This document shows positions 1 to 7,709 of a stretch of DNA of 64,000 nucleotides, one piece after another (positions within the stretch are counted from its first letter, which is position 1; each line of letters starts with the position of its first letter). The notes beneath the pieces were generated by a model that saw only the letters and a list, made by a program, of their open reading frames with translations, was not told the DNA's origin and did not search any database. Made by a program: the position numbers and the translations under genes. The DNA comes from Gemmatimonadota bacterium (GTDB lineage Bacteria > Gemmatimonadota > Gemmatimonadetes > Longimicrobiales > Gaopeijiaceae). Location of the stretch: positions 1-64,000 of the forward strand of contig JACZXQ010000013.1 in assembly GCA_022571515.1 (NCBI GenBank), in the 5' to 3' direction.

Positions 1-108
1 AGCGCCGGAGACCCCCGCCGTAACCGCGAGCAGCGGACCAGCACAGCACAGCGCGGACGCTGCGGCAGTGACGACTCCTCCAGAGGTTGTGACGATGGCC
101 TTTAGCAT
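1..108 (-). CDS. MerT-like metal transporter, N-terminus only (runs off window)
   Basis: Minus-strand ATG at 108-106 opens a frame that stays open to the window edge (36 residues). It reads as a glycine/alanine-rich membrane segment containing a vicinal Cys-Cys pair in the context ALCCAGPLLAV, the pattern of the first transmembrane helix of mercuric transporters (MerT), where the CC pair receives Hg(II) from periplasmic MerP. The upstream minus-strand neighbours are an HMA-domain protein and a barrel, which fits a mer-like uptake locus. Only the first helix is visible, so substrate and full length are unknown. The 145 bases between it and the next gene (109-253) show nothing else. Confidence 0.5.
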   Translation of the reverse strand, partial: MLKAIVTTSGGVVTAAASALCCAGPLLAVTAGVSGA

Positions 109-253
109 CTTACCGATCCGGCGGGGGAAAACATCGAGAAACTCTTGTAAGAATAAACCCTGGACCAAGGTACGGGGTCAAGGGAGGGCAACGGCGACGT
201 GTGGGCAACTCCGCCCGGCTGCTGAAGGGTCACTGACCGTACCGATCACTTCG

Positions 254-1066
254 TCACCAGTGGATCTCGAGCGCCCCGATCACCATGGTGCTCGCGTCTT
301 TTCCCGCCTCGTTGAAGCGGTCCCAGATGGGGATGTCCAAGCCACCCTTGAACATGATGTTCCTGATGGAGTAGAGGACCGCCGGTCCGAACGTCAGGAC
401 GCGCGAGCCTGTTGCCCGATCCACCTCGCCCGCGAGGGTCGATCGGCCGACCATCCTGTAGTTTCCCTCCACCAGGATCACCAGGTCAGGCTCGTCGAAT
501 GCCGTGAGCCTGGGTCGGACACCCCATGCCATATTGAGCGCGAGATGGTCGCCAGGATCATAGCCGTCACGGCTGACCCGAAGGGTCCCGCGCGCTCCGG
601 CGAAGTAGTACCAGCGCCGGGATTCTCGGCCCGCAGCCAGGCCGGCCATGATCCCGGGTCCGCCCTTGAGTGCTCCGCCGGCCCGGTTGCGAGGAATCGT
701 GACACCCCCGATCAGTGCCACTGCGTCGGACAGTCCAGGCGCGAACCGGGTCGCGAAACGCCACTTCGCCCGGAGCCCGACCTCTCCGAGTCCACCGTCC
801 GCGGACGACGCTTCCCAGGGCAGGGTCGCCGTGACGGTCAGTTTTTCGGTGACTCCATACATGACCTCGACAGGTACGACCGTTTCGCTGCCATGACGCT
901 CGACTTCGATCTCTACGCCCCACCCTCCGCGCCAAGTCGTATGCGGGCCCACCCCGAAGACGGGCTCATGCCTGAGTTGGACTCCGGCCGAGCCAGGAAA
1001 CACGGTCGAGCCCGCGCCCGGCCCCTGGGCGCTCAACCCGGCCACGCCCGCACCGACCAGGAGCAT
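254..1066 (-). CDS. Outer-membrane beta-barrel protein (transporter/MetA-pathway-like)
   Basis: About 270 residues of alternating polar/hydrophobic beta-strand pattern with Gly/aromatic turns, ending in ALEIHW, a typical barrel-terminal strand. A signal peptide ending near LSAQ precedes the mature part. The ATG at 1066 is the only usual start, yet the hydrophobic signal core (SVVLSA) continues upstream of it in frame without ATG, GTG or TTG, so the original start may have been lost or a small indel lies just upstream. Family resemblance is to the COG4313-type transporter/phenol-degradation barrels. It lies downstream of the HMA protein and upstream of the MerT-like gene on the same strand, suggesting a role in metal handling across the outer membrane; that role is inferred only from position. 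Confidence 0.55.
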   Translation of the reverse strand: MLLVGAGVAGLSAQGPGAGSTVFPGSAGVQLRHEPVFGVGPHTTWRGGWGVEIEVERHGSETVVPVEVMYGVTEKLTVTATLPWEASSADGGLGEVGLRAKWRFATRFAPGLSDAVALIGGVTIPRNRAGGALKGGPGIMAGLAAGRESRRWYYFAGARGTLRVSRDGYDPGDHLALNMAWGVRPRLTAFDEPDLVILVEGNYRMVGRSTLAGEVDRATGSRVLTFGPAVLYSIRNIMFKGGLDIPIWDRFNEAGKDASTMVIGALEIHW

Positions 1067-1173
1067 CGCCGAGAGAACGACTGACCGTGTCGTGGAGGGG
1101 CTCCAACGCCACCAATAGGCAGGTGCGTGAGCGGAGGTGAACGACGGTAGCAGCCCCGCTCTTCCTACCGAGT

Positions 1174-1536
1174 TCAAGCGCCCTTCTCTTGCTCGTAGTC
1201 CGGGAAGTCGGATTCGAAGTTGCGTGAGATCTTGGCCACCTCGAAGCCGGCGTCCTTCACTGTCCGGAGCAGGACCTCGTTCGAGAGATCCTTGCCCTCG
1301 GCCAGCGTCAGCGCGGCAAGCCCTTCGTTGAGGTCGATCTCCAAATCGGCTACGCCCTCCAGCCCCTTCATCTTCTGCTGCACGCCGTAGGCACAGAACG
1401 GGCAGGCCAACCCGAGGATGGTGACCTCGATGATGCGGGGCCCGTCGTCTGCGGTGGCCGGCTCCTGGGCCGCGGCCCCGGTTGCCGTGAGCGCGAGGGC
1501 GCTGGTCAGAGTCAGCGCCATGGCGAGAGTCCTCAT
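1174..1536 (-). CDS. Exported heavy-metal-associated (HMA) domain protein, MerP-like
   Basis: 120 residues: a signal peptide (about 1-23, cleavage after AAA) and one ferredoxin-like HMA domain (about 33-100). The metal site is GLACPFC, i.e. CxxC in the first loop, as in MerP and copper chaperones. A strong ribosome site (AAGGAGGG, 3 bases from ATG at 1536) fixes the start. It would bind a soft metal ion (Hg, Cu, or similar) in the periplasm and hand it to a membrane transporter. The MerT-like start at the window edge and the damaged permease upstream support a metal-transfer module. The charged tail DYEQEKGA is not part of the domain. Confidence 0.75.
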   Translation of the reverse strand: MRTLAMALTLTSALALTATGAAAQEPATADDGPRIIEVTILGLACPFCAYGVQQKMKGLEGVADLEIDLNEGLAALTLAEGKDLSNEVLLRTVKDAGFEVAKISRNFESDFPDYEQEKGA

Positions 1537-1607
1537 CTTCCCTCCTTGTGTGCGGTTTCACAGCTCCTTCTTCCAGTTCTCCTGGTTCGGTATCGATCGT
1601 GATCATG

Positions 1608-2460
1608 CTACATCCCGGGCATGCCGCGCGGCTGGAACCAGTGATGGAACCACGGCACGTCGTTGGGCCGGATCGTGGCGTACAATAGGGCCTCGAACAA
1701 GTCGCGCACGCCGATGGCTCCTGCCAGCCGGTTCAGACCCCACCACCACGCCGTGGCTGCCAAGGCGCCCACGAGAACGCCTACCACCTACCAGATCAAC
1801 ACCTTCCGGGCCAGTTCGACCCCCAACAGGGAGTAGTAGCGGGGGAGTACGAACGGGTTGATCATCGTACCCATGTAGAAGGCGGACAGCCCCGCGTAAG
1901 TCAGAAACTGTGCCTTCCAAAGTCCGGCCGCAATCAGGGCGTTCCCCACCAGGGGTGCACCCGTCACGTAGGCGAGAAAGAAGCCGATTCCTGCCAGCCC
2001 GAGCAGCATCGGTCACCAGAGGGAGTAGGCCTGCCCGGCGACCGACCCCGTATGCGAGCACGGCCAGCGTGGCCGCCACTGCTACGACCTGCCCAATCGC
2101 GAGCTGCGGCCCATCCAACTCGATGATGAAGATGAGCACCCAGAGCAAAAGGGTCTGTGCCGAGACGAGGTAGGCCATGACGGCGCGAGGTGACACGCCG
2201 GCAGCGAGCAACTCCCGTGCCTGGCGAAAGATTCGGCTCCGGCTGGGAGGGCTGAGCATACCCAAGACAACGGCGATCGCCAGCGACCGCCATCCCCGGC
2301 CTCCTCCCTCGACCAGCCGCCGCCGTACCGGAGCGGAAACGGCGGACTCCGCCACCGCGGTCACAACCACGGCACTCACCCATATCCACCACAACATCAC
2401 CAGAAAATGGCGCCCGCTGAAGGTGGCCCACCGTAGGGCATCTTGGATGAACGGGGGCAT
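1608..2460 (-). pseudogene. Permease of the DUF318/UPF0718 type, frameshifted and with in-frame stop
   Basis: The first ~150 residues from ATG at 2460 form several transmembrane helices (WWIWVSAVVVTAVAES; LLLWVLIFIIEL). Near 2010-2040 the frame must shift to continue with LAGIGFFLAYVTGAPLVGNA and further helices. That frame meets TAG at 1788-1790 but stays clearly coding beyond it (LVGALAATAWWWGLNRLAG) to a stop at 1608. One frameshift plus at least one nonsense codon means no intact protein. The family includes permeases linked to arsenic, copper or zinc efflux; here the substrate is unknown. Proximity to the HMA protein suggests a former metal exporter or importer. Confidence 0.6.
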
Positions 2461-2487
2461 GCTATTCGCGCCTTGCTCTGGTGAAAG

Positions 2488-2680
2488 TCATGATCCCATG
2501 CGGACGAAGGAGAACCGGATGCGACTTCCCACCTGCAACCGCGTGCCATAGTCGAGTTGCGTTCCGTTGAGGTCCTGCACCACAGGGATCTGCACCGGGG
2601 CCTCGAACAGCAGCCACGGAGTGGGAATCCACTGCACGTCGGGGCTCAGAAACAGGAGGTGGCCGCCGGAGTTCGCTCAT
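2488..2680 (-). pseudogene. C-terminal remnant of an outer-membrane barrel
   Basis: Minus-strand frame too short for usual ORF lists, closed by TGA at 2488-2490. About 62 residues with barrel character: FLSPDVQWIPTPWLLFEAPV, then a strand ending in RIRFSFVRMGS. The wording resembles the last strands of transporter-like barrels of the COG4313 group. Its upstream end is cut by a stop near 2687, exactly where the plus-strand reductase remnant begins, so the two are joined at a recombination point. No start codon or signal peptide exists; it is not expected to be expressed. Confidence 0.5.
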
Positions 2681-2698
2681 GGCCCGCGGCGCTCGGAT

Positions 2699-3271
2699 AT
2701 GATCGCTGTCGGATACGTGGCGGAAACGGACCTTGCGGATGGCGCCTACGCGGTCGTCTCCGACGAGCTGGCGCCCAAGGGATACTCGTATCTGCTCATT
2801 TGCGGGAGTCGCGCAACGGTGGCGAGTTGCCTCTTCGCGGATTTCCACAACGAGACGCGGTATCTGGAGCGGACCGTCGAGTTCTTTCGCGATCGAGTCG
2901 GCCTCGAGTTGACCAATGCGCGCCGGTTCGGCGGATTCGGGAACGTGTATCCGACCTTGACCGCACGGAAGGGGAATCTGCTGTACGTCGGCGAGGCTGC
3001 GGGATTCCAGGATGCGCTGTTCGGGTTCGGCATGCGCTATGCACTGCTTTCGGGACACCTCGCCGCGCGGGCGTGGCTAGAAGGAAAGCCGCAACGCTAC
3101 GAAGACCTGTGGCGTCCGCGGCTGCAGGGCCTTCTGCGCACAGGGCTCGCCAACCGGTACCTCTACGAGCAGCTGGGAAATGGCGGATACGTCAGGTTGC
3201 TGCGGCGTGCCGAGCGCACGCGGGATGCGCGCGACTTTCTGCGTAGGTGGTATGGCCCGGGCCTTTTCTGA
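2699..3271 (+). pseudogene. C-terminal half of a geranylgeranyl-reductase-type FAD oxidoreductase
   Basis: About 190 residues match the C-terminal half of FAD-dependent geranylgeranyl reductase family enzymes, including the FAD-contact segment VGEAAGFQDALFGFGMRYAL followed by the helix LLSGHLAARAWL. The N-terminal Rossmann dinucleotide-binding motif (GxGxxG) is absent, and upstream sequence belongs to the opposite-strand barrel remnant. Without the FAD-binding half it cannot work as a reductase. The intact family reduces isoprenoid or unsaturated lipid chains. The open frame extends upstream to 2567 but those residues look non-coding. Confidence 0.6.
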
Positions 3272-3524
3272 AGGGCGTTGTATCCACTGATGCGCCGGCG
3301 CTTTGCGGGAAAACGTGACTTGCTCCAGGAGTGTCGGGACGGATGCCACTGCACATTCTGTCGCTGCGTCGGGCATCGCCGGACGTCCTGTGCGGAGCCG
3401 TTACCGCGCCCTCCGCCTGCGTGAGCGCGCCGACGATCAGCAGGCGCGAATCGCGGTGGCAGATATAAAACGGTTCAGCGGCCTATTGAACGTCCTTGGT
3501 AGGCCCCGAGGGGTGACCGGCAAG

Positions 3525-3686
3525 ATGACCAGACACGCACCGACTCCAGAACACCTCAGTTTGCTGGTGGGTAAACACCGGCGATTCCTTGCTTTCCTTG
3601 AACGGTGGGTCGGCAGTGCCTCAGACGCCGAAGACATTTTGCAGAAGGCCTTCCCCAAGAGCGTCGACATGGATCGCTCGGTGTAA
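3525..3686 (+). pseudogene. N-terminal fragment of an ECF sigma factor
   Basis: From ATG at 3525 about 50 residues read like region 2 start of an extracytoplasmic-function sigma factor: FLAFLERWVGSASDAEDILQ followed by KAF, the usual helix before region 2.2. A stop after MDRSV ends it at 3686, and no continuation is seen in other frames, so regions 2.3-4 are missing. The 250 bases before it (3272-3524) hold no gene I can support. It is one of several truncated gene ends in this stretch. Confidence 0.45.
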
Positions 3687-3817
3687 TGCGACCGGATGTC
3701 ACGCGTCCACCCGCGCGAGCCGGTCCAAAAGGCCCGTGCGACGCTCCATCTGCGAGAGCTCGAGCCGGGCGGACGCGTTCATGTGCTGCCGACTATTACG
3801 CAGCCGGGCTCCAAGCG

Positions 3818-5608
3818 TCATGGCTGCCCTGCCGGGGGGGCCCGCAGCCGGCGCCCCGGACCCGTCTGGGCCGGCCCGACCAACGTGAAGTACTGGAGCT
3901 CGCCCAGTTCGCCCTCGAGGACTACGGACGTCACCGCGTCTTCCGCCTGTAGGCGTTCCAACTGGCCGGCCAGCTCCTCCGCCTGGTCCAGCCAGCGGCG
4001 GTAAAGATTCGCGCGGGCCTCGGTTTCTGCAGGTTGCTCTTCTTGGTCGCGGAGGGCCTCTTCTAGGGAAAAACGGTGCTCCGGCTCCGATTCGTTCCGA
4101 TGTGACCACTGGCCGGTCCGCACGTCGAAGCGGTACTGGGGGAGAAAGAGGCGACCGCGGCGCGCCACGAACTCCACCGCTTCGATCACGTAGTCCGCCT
4201 CGGCATCGTCCATAACGTAGTGGAATCCGATACGGCACCACCCCGGCTTAATCCCCTCGTAGCCTCGGAGGACCCAATCGCGATAGCGAAGCGACTCTTC
4301 CCGAAGTATTTGGAGGAGCGCGTGCCCGTAGGGCGCAGCGCAGGAGCATCCAGCGCGGGATTGGATTCCGAAGAGGTCGTTCAGCAGCGTGGTGACGAGC
4401 TTCGGATGTAGGTACGCATCCCCCTCGTCGCGGATATTGAAGGAGACGATCGCCACCCGAAGCTCGGGATCCGGGTTTCCCAGGATCTCGATCGCGGGGA
4501 GCCGCCGCCACCGGTCCATAGCACGTCGCACGAGCTCCCGCTCTCGGGCCCCGATCCGATCCTCCCCGATCGCGCGCTTCACCATGAAGGCGAGGGCCGC
4601 CCTCATCGTTTGGAGCACACCCGGAGTGCCCGCCTTTTCCCGAGCCTCGATGTCCTCCAGGTAGTCGTGGCTCTCCCGATTCACGTACGCCACCGTCCCG
4701 CCGGCCCCAATGCTGGGAGCGAGATGCGAGGGATAGACCCGCTCGTTGAAAACGAGGATGCCGGAGGAGCCCGGACCGCCGAGGAACTTGTGGGCCGAGA
4801 TGAAGATGGCGTCGAGAGACGGGTCGCCGCCGTCGGCACCCGGCTCCGGGTTCATGTCGATCTCCACGTACGGAGCACTGGCGGCGTAGTCGAAGCAGGC
4901 CAGGGCGCCGTGGCGGTGGAGAAGGCGGGCCACCCGATGTACGGGCGTAATCCGGCCTGTGACGTTGGAGGCGGCTGAGAACGAGCCCACCAGTAGCCGG
5001 CCAGAGTCGGCATGTCGCCCCAAAAGATCGGCCAGGTGGTCCAGGTCCACCCCTCCGTCGCCGGAGAGCCCGACCTCGCAAATTGTGGCCAGCCCCTCCC
5101 GCCAAGTTACCTCGTTGGAGTGATGCTCGTAGGGGCCGATGAAGACGACAGGCTGCCGGGCCTGGAGGAAGTCATGGAGGGCCTCAACCTTCCCCTCTCC
5201 TACGAAATCTTCGCACACCGAGAACAGCAGCTGGCGAGTGGCCGGTGGGAGGGCCACTCCCAGGAGCTGCTGGAACTTCCAGATCGCGCCGGTCGCGCCC
5301 GTGCCGCAAGCGATGATGCGCCCTTGTGGTCCGGCGTTCACGCATCGCTTGATCTCCTCCTCCGCTTCGTGTAGTAGGTGCGTCATCGAGCGTCCGGTTA
5401 CGTCATCTTCCGTGTGCGTGTTCGCGTAACCCCTCTCGATTCGCATGAGGTAGCTCTCGACGAAGCGGAGACAACGACCCGAGGCGGTATAGTCGCAGTA
5501 CACGAGGGGCCGCTCGCCGAAGGGGGTCGAGAAGGTGGCGTCAGCTCCCACGATCTGGGAGCGGAGGAAGTCGAAGTCGAGGTGGGGCAAATCCATCATC
5601 TCGTCCAT
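3818..5608 (-). CDS. Class V aminotransferase / cysteine-desulfurase-like PLP enzyme
   Basis: 596 residues, longer than the usual ~400 for the SufS/CsdA fold. The PLP lysine sits in SAHKFLGGPGSSG; the N-terminal YCDYTASGRCL and YANTHTEDD blocks are typical of the family. A C-terminal extension of about 120 residues is rich in Glu/Gln and probably helical (RRWLDQAEELAGQLERLQAE). A Cys-rich site (SRAGCSCAAPYGH) could be the catalytic cysteine region. ATG at 5608 is chosen because GGAGAG lies 7 bases upstream; an ATG at 5614 and one at 5707 are alternatives, the latter without a ribosome site. It is the only intact gene among remnants; no Suf/Isc partners are nearby, so the substrate is open. 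Confidence 0.75.
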   Translation of the reverse strand: MDEMMDLPHLDFDFLRSQIVGADATFSTPFGERPLVYCDYTASGRCLRFVESYLMRIERGYANTHTEDDVTGRSMTHLLHEAEEEIKRCVNAGPQGRIIACGTGATGAIWKFQQLLGVALPPATRQLLFSVCEDFVGEGKVEALHDFLQARQPVVFIGPYEHHSNEVTWREGLATICEVGLSGDGGVDLDHLADLLGRHADSGRLLVGSFSAASNVTGRITPVHRVARLLHRHGALACFDYAASAPYVEIDMNPEPGADGGDPSLDAIFISAHKFLGGPGSSGILVFNERVYPSHLAPSIGAGGTVAYVNRESHDYLEDIEAREKAGTPGVLQTMRAALAFMVKRAIGEDRIGARERELVRRAMDRWRRLPAIEILGNPDPELRVAIVSFNIRDEGDAYLHPKLVTTLLNDLFGIQSRAGCSCAAPYGHALLQILREESLRYRDWVLRGYEGIKPGWCRIGFHYVMDDAEADYVIEAVEFVARRGRLFLPQYRFDVRTGQWSHRNESEPEHRFSLEEALRDQEEQPAETEARANLYRRWLDQAEELAGQLERLQAEDAVTSVVLEGELGELQYFTLVGPAQTGPGRRLRAPPAGQP

Positions 5609-5934
5609 AGGCATGCTCTCCGTCAGGCAACAGGACGAGGGCGACCGACGCCGGATGAAGCCCGCCGTTCGGGCTCCCTGCCGTGGCTCGTCGCTGCCCG
5701 GGGTCATGACCGTATGAATAGACCGCCGGCAATGAAGGGGACGTGAAAGGCCGATGAAGATGGCTTAATGGTCCCACTCGGGCCGGCGCATGAAGAACAC
5801 TTCACCGTTGCGATGAACACAGGGCCTGGGAATTTGCCCTCGGCCTGAGCCTGGTGGCCAATCACCGGGATGAAGCCGAATTCATGCCAGTTCGAATGTA
5901 ATGGAATTGCAGTTCGAGAGCGGAGGTGTTGACC

Positions 5935-6170
5935 GTGTCTGGCCCGGACGAAATGGGCAGCATGACCACCGACGCAGCGCCGCCGGCCCGGACGACGCCG
6001 GACTTCGAGCTCGTCCTTCGCCATCCTGGAGCGCATCGAAAGGGGCTCTTGCCGCCTACGGATCGCCGCATGGGGGAGGCCTACGTCCGCGGCGACATCG
6101 ATATCGAAGGTGACGGCGAGGCGGCCGTGGCGTTGGTCGAGAAGCTCAAGGAAGAGAGAAGGCCCTCGCC
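5935..6170 (+). pseudogene. N-terminal fragment of a cyclopropane-fatty-acid-synthase-like methyltransferase
   Basis: GTG at 5935 has a strong site CGGAGG 8 bases upstream. The frame reads FELVLRHPGAHRKGLLPPTD, then RRMGEAYVRGDIDIEGDGEA, the conserved N-terminal region of SAM-dependent cyclopropane-fatty-acyl-phospholipid synthases. After about 75 residues the similarity ends near 6165, where an opposite-strand reading becomes coding-like. The methyltransferase domain is absent, so the gene is a stub that still has its start signals. The 210 bases upstream (5716-5934) show no supported gene. Confidence 0.55.
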
Positions 6171-6274
6171 CACAGCATGGGCCGTCGATGCTGCGGAAAA
6201 CCGACGAAGAGGATCAGCCACGAGATCAAGAAGGCGCTCGCCCAAACAAGCCAGGCGTATTGGTCGTCGATCAT
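6146..6274 (-). pseudogene. N-terminal fragment of a membrane protein, lycopene-cyclase-domain-like
   Basis: Minus-strand ATG at 6274 begins YAWLVWASAFLISWLILFVG followed by FPQHRRPMLWA, a first transmembrane helix plus basic loop resembling lycopene cyclase domain proteins. It stops at 6146 after about 42 residues, inside the plus-strand methyltransferase stub, marking another junction between unrelated gene ends. Purine-rich GGGGCGGGGCAG upstream is a weak ribosome site. The family assignment is from a single helix and is uncertain. Confidence 0.35.
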
Positions 6275-6439
6275 TCTGCTGCCCCGCCCCTCTGCCAAGG
6301 AGCGCCCGAGTGCACTGTCGGTCCTCAGGGCCATAACCGATCAGTGCTCACGGTGGAGATCCGCCCGATAGTTGCCAACAACCTCATCGGATCACAAGAA
6401 CCAGGCTCGCGAAGGAGGTCCAGCCAAGCGAAAGAAATC

Positions 6440-6481
6440 TTCATCCAGAGTTCACCCAATCTTCATCTCGGGCGCTATAGT
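6440..6481 (+). promoter_or_regulatory. Three-step 11-bp TTCA box with -10 (site 1)
   Basis: TTCA at 6440, 6451 and 6462 are exactly 11 bp apart, in the series TTCATCCAGAG, TTCACCCAATC, TTCATCTCGGG, followed 3 bases later by TATAGT (6476-6481) as -10. Direct repeats with one-helical-turn spacing are typical targets of OmpR/PhoB-family regulators. The same element recurs at six other places in the first 23 kb and near the regulator gene at 11985. Confidence 0.75.
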
Positions 6482-6483
6482 TT

Positions 6484-6966
6484 TTGCTTGCCAGAACAGG
6501 AATAGGCCGCCGCACGGCGGGACCGAGCCGTCCCCCGTCCGCTGAGTCACCGGCGAGCGCCCCACGGTCGTTCGACGACCTTCTCACCGCGCAAGACTCC
6601 GTCTACGTGGTTCAGACCAGCGAGGGCGCGGTGACGCTCGACGTGCAGCCCAGATGGGAGGACGGCACGCTGCTCGTGGACATACCGGCGAACACACACT
6701 CCGTGCCTCTGGGCTCGCTGGACCTGACCGCCCAGGTGCGGCTCATCATCGGTACGGACTCCATCGCGCCCAACAAGGCGGGCGCGCTGAGTGGACACCA
6801 CGGGAGCACCACGCTCGAGTCTGGCCTGGACAGCCGTCCTGCAGAGTTCACCATCGAGATCCGGGACGTCCCCGACGTTCCGCTCCGCACCCTCATCTGG
6901 CCGGCGGGGGCGAAGGCCCAGCCAGGGAGCGACGACCCGCGGCCGTTACGGGAGCTCGACCGATGA
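6484..6966 (+). CDS. Hypothetical protein, start codon not identifiable
   Basis: The frame is coding-like from about residue 29 (FDDLLTAQDSVYVVQTSEGA) to the end (VPLRTLIWPAG), with alternating beta-strand character and no recognised domain. Its first possible codon, TTG at 6484, lies inside or beside the predicted transcription start of the TTCA promoter, and no later ATG, GTG or TTG with a ribosome site precedes the conserved-looking part. A signal peptide or start region seems to have been lost, perhaps when the promoter was joined to it. Its place directly under the metal-type promoter suggests a periplasmic metal-stress protein, but this is inference. Function unknown. Confidence 0.45.
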   Translation: MLARTGIGRRTAGPSRPPSAESPASAPRSFDDLLTAQDSVYVVQTSEGAVTLDVQPRWEDGTLLVDIPANTHSVPLGSLDLTAQVRLIIGTDSIAPNKAGALSGHHGSTTLESGLDSRPAEFTIEIRDVPDVPLRTLIWPAGAKAQPGSDDPRPLRELDR

Positions 6967-7064
6967 TGACCAGGCGCGCGGCGGAGAGCTTTCTCGGGCG
7001 ATTGCACGGAAGGGAGGTATGGTCCACCCAGAGCTACGTGGCCGATACCGCAGCGCAACGGTGA
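6963..7064 (+). CDS. Possible 33-residue coupled small protein
   Basis: ATG at 6963 overlaps the stop of the preceding gene (ATGA arrangement) and opens MMTRRAAESFLGRLHGREVW and 13 more residues. The overlap would allow translational coupling. No family is recognised; GRLHGREVW faintly recalls a PRC-barrel beginning, so it could also be a truncated gene. The remaining gap to 7121 shows only the ribosome site of the next gene. Confidence 0.2.
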   Translation: MMTRRAAESFLGRLHGREVWSTQSYVADTAAQR

Positions 7065-7121
7065 ACGCCACACCGTACCTGATCCGCTCGCACGACACCT
7101 TGTACCTGGATGGAGGAAGCG

Positions 7122-7709
7122 ATGTACACCGGAAAGCCAGACAGACTCGTCGCACTCACTCTCCTCGGCGTCACCATCCTCGGAGCGTGCGGGAAGAACG
7201 AAGGGGGCGGCGAACAGGCGGACGAAGCACCAACACTGCCCCCGGCGGTAGCGCCTGAAGGGGCGATGGACCCCGAGGCCATGACCCCCTGCCCACTGTG
7301 CGACTCGAGCATGACGAAGGCGCCGGAGGCGGGTGCGTCCTACGCCGACATCATTCCGGCGGATCTCATGGGAATGATGGCCGACAAGGACTTCGTCCTC
7401 GTCAACGTGCACGTGCCGTTCGCGGGAGACATTCCGGGTACGGATCAGACCATTCCATACGACCAGATCGGGGCCAACCTCGACCAGCTGCCCCAGGCCA
7501 AGGATGCGAAGATCGTCCTCTACTGCCGGAGCGGTCACATGAGTACTCAGGCGTCGGACGCCTTGGTCACGCTGGGATACACGAATGTCTACAACCTGGT
7601 CGGTGGGATGCGTGCGTGGAGCGCGGAGGGGTACGAGATCGAGAACGCCGCCCGAGGTCGTGAACCTGCGGCGCCCTCCCGATCCGTCCTGAGTGAGGGG
7701 CTCCCGTGA
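7122..7709 (+). CDS. Rhodanese-domain lipoprotein
   Basis: 195 residues from ATG at 7122 (GGAGG 5 bases upstream; an ATG at 7110 is in frame but has no such site). Lipobox TILGAC at about residues 20-25 predicts a lipoprotein. A short CPLC motif (about residue 63) precedes a single rhodanese fold with active-site loop YCRSGHM, the catalytic cysteine being in place, and the terminal motif [16 protein letters not shown]. Such proteins move sulfane sulfur or reduce/ligate soft metals at the membrane. It lies in the TTCA-box unit and overlaps the start of the PBP2 gene, so the two are probably co-translated. Confidence 0.8.
   Translation: MYTGKPDRLVALTLLGVTILGACGKNEGGGEQADEAPTLPPAVAPEGAMDPEAMTPCPLCDSSMTKAPEAGASYADIIPADLMGMMADKDFVLVNVHVPFAGDIPGTDQTIPYDQIGANLDQLPQAKDAKIVLYCRSGHMSTQASDALVTLGYTNVYNLVGGMRAWSAEGYEIENAARGREPAAPSRSVLSEGLP

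Noticed and set aside
68-1084. Long plus-strand open frame opposite the barrel and HMA genes
   Set aside because: Its residues are Arg/Pro-rich antisense reading of a better minus-strand barrel; no start signal or family resemblance.
254-1606. 450-residue minus frame as one protein
   Set aside because: Its first 180 residues are the HMA gene read out of frame; only the later part is coding.
3699-3782. Short minus frame MNASARLELSQMERRTGLLD near the sigma fragment
   Set aside because: Looks faintly protein-like, but it has no ribosome site, recognisable family or continuation.
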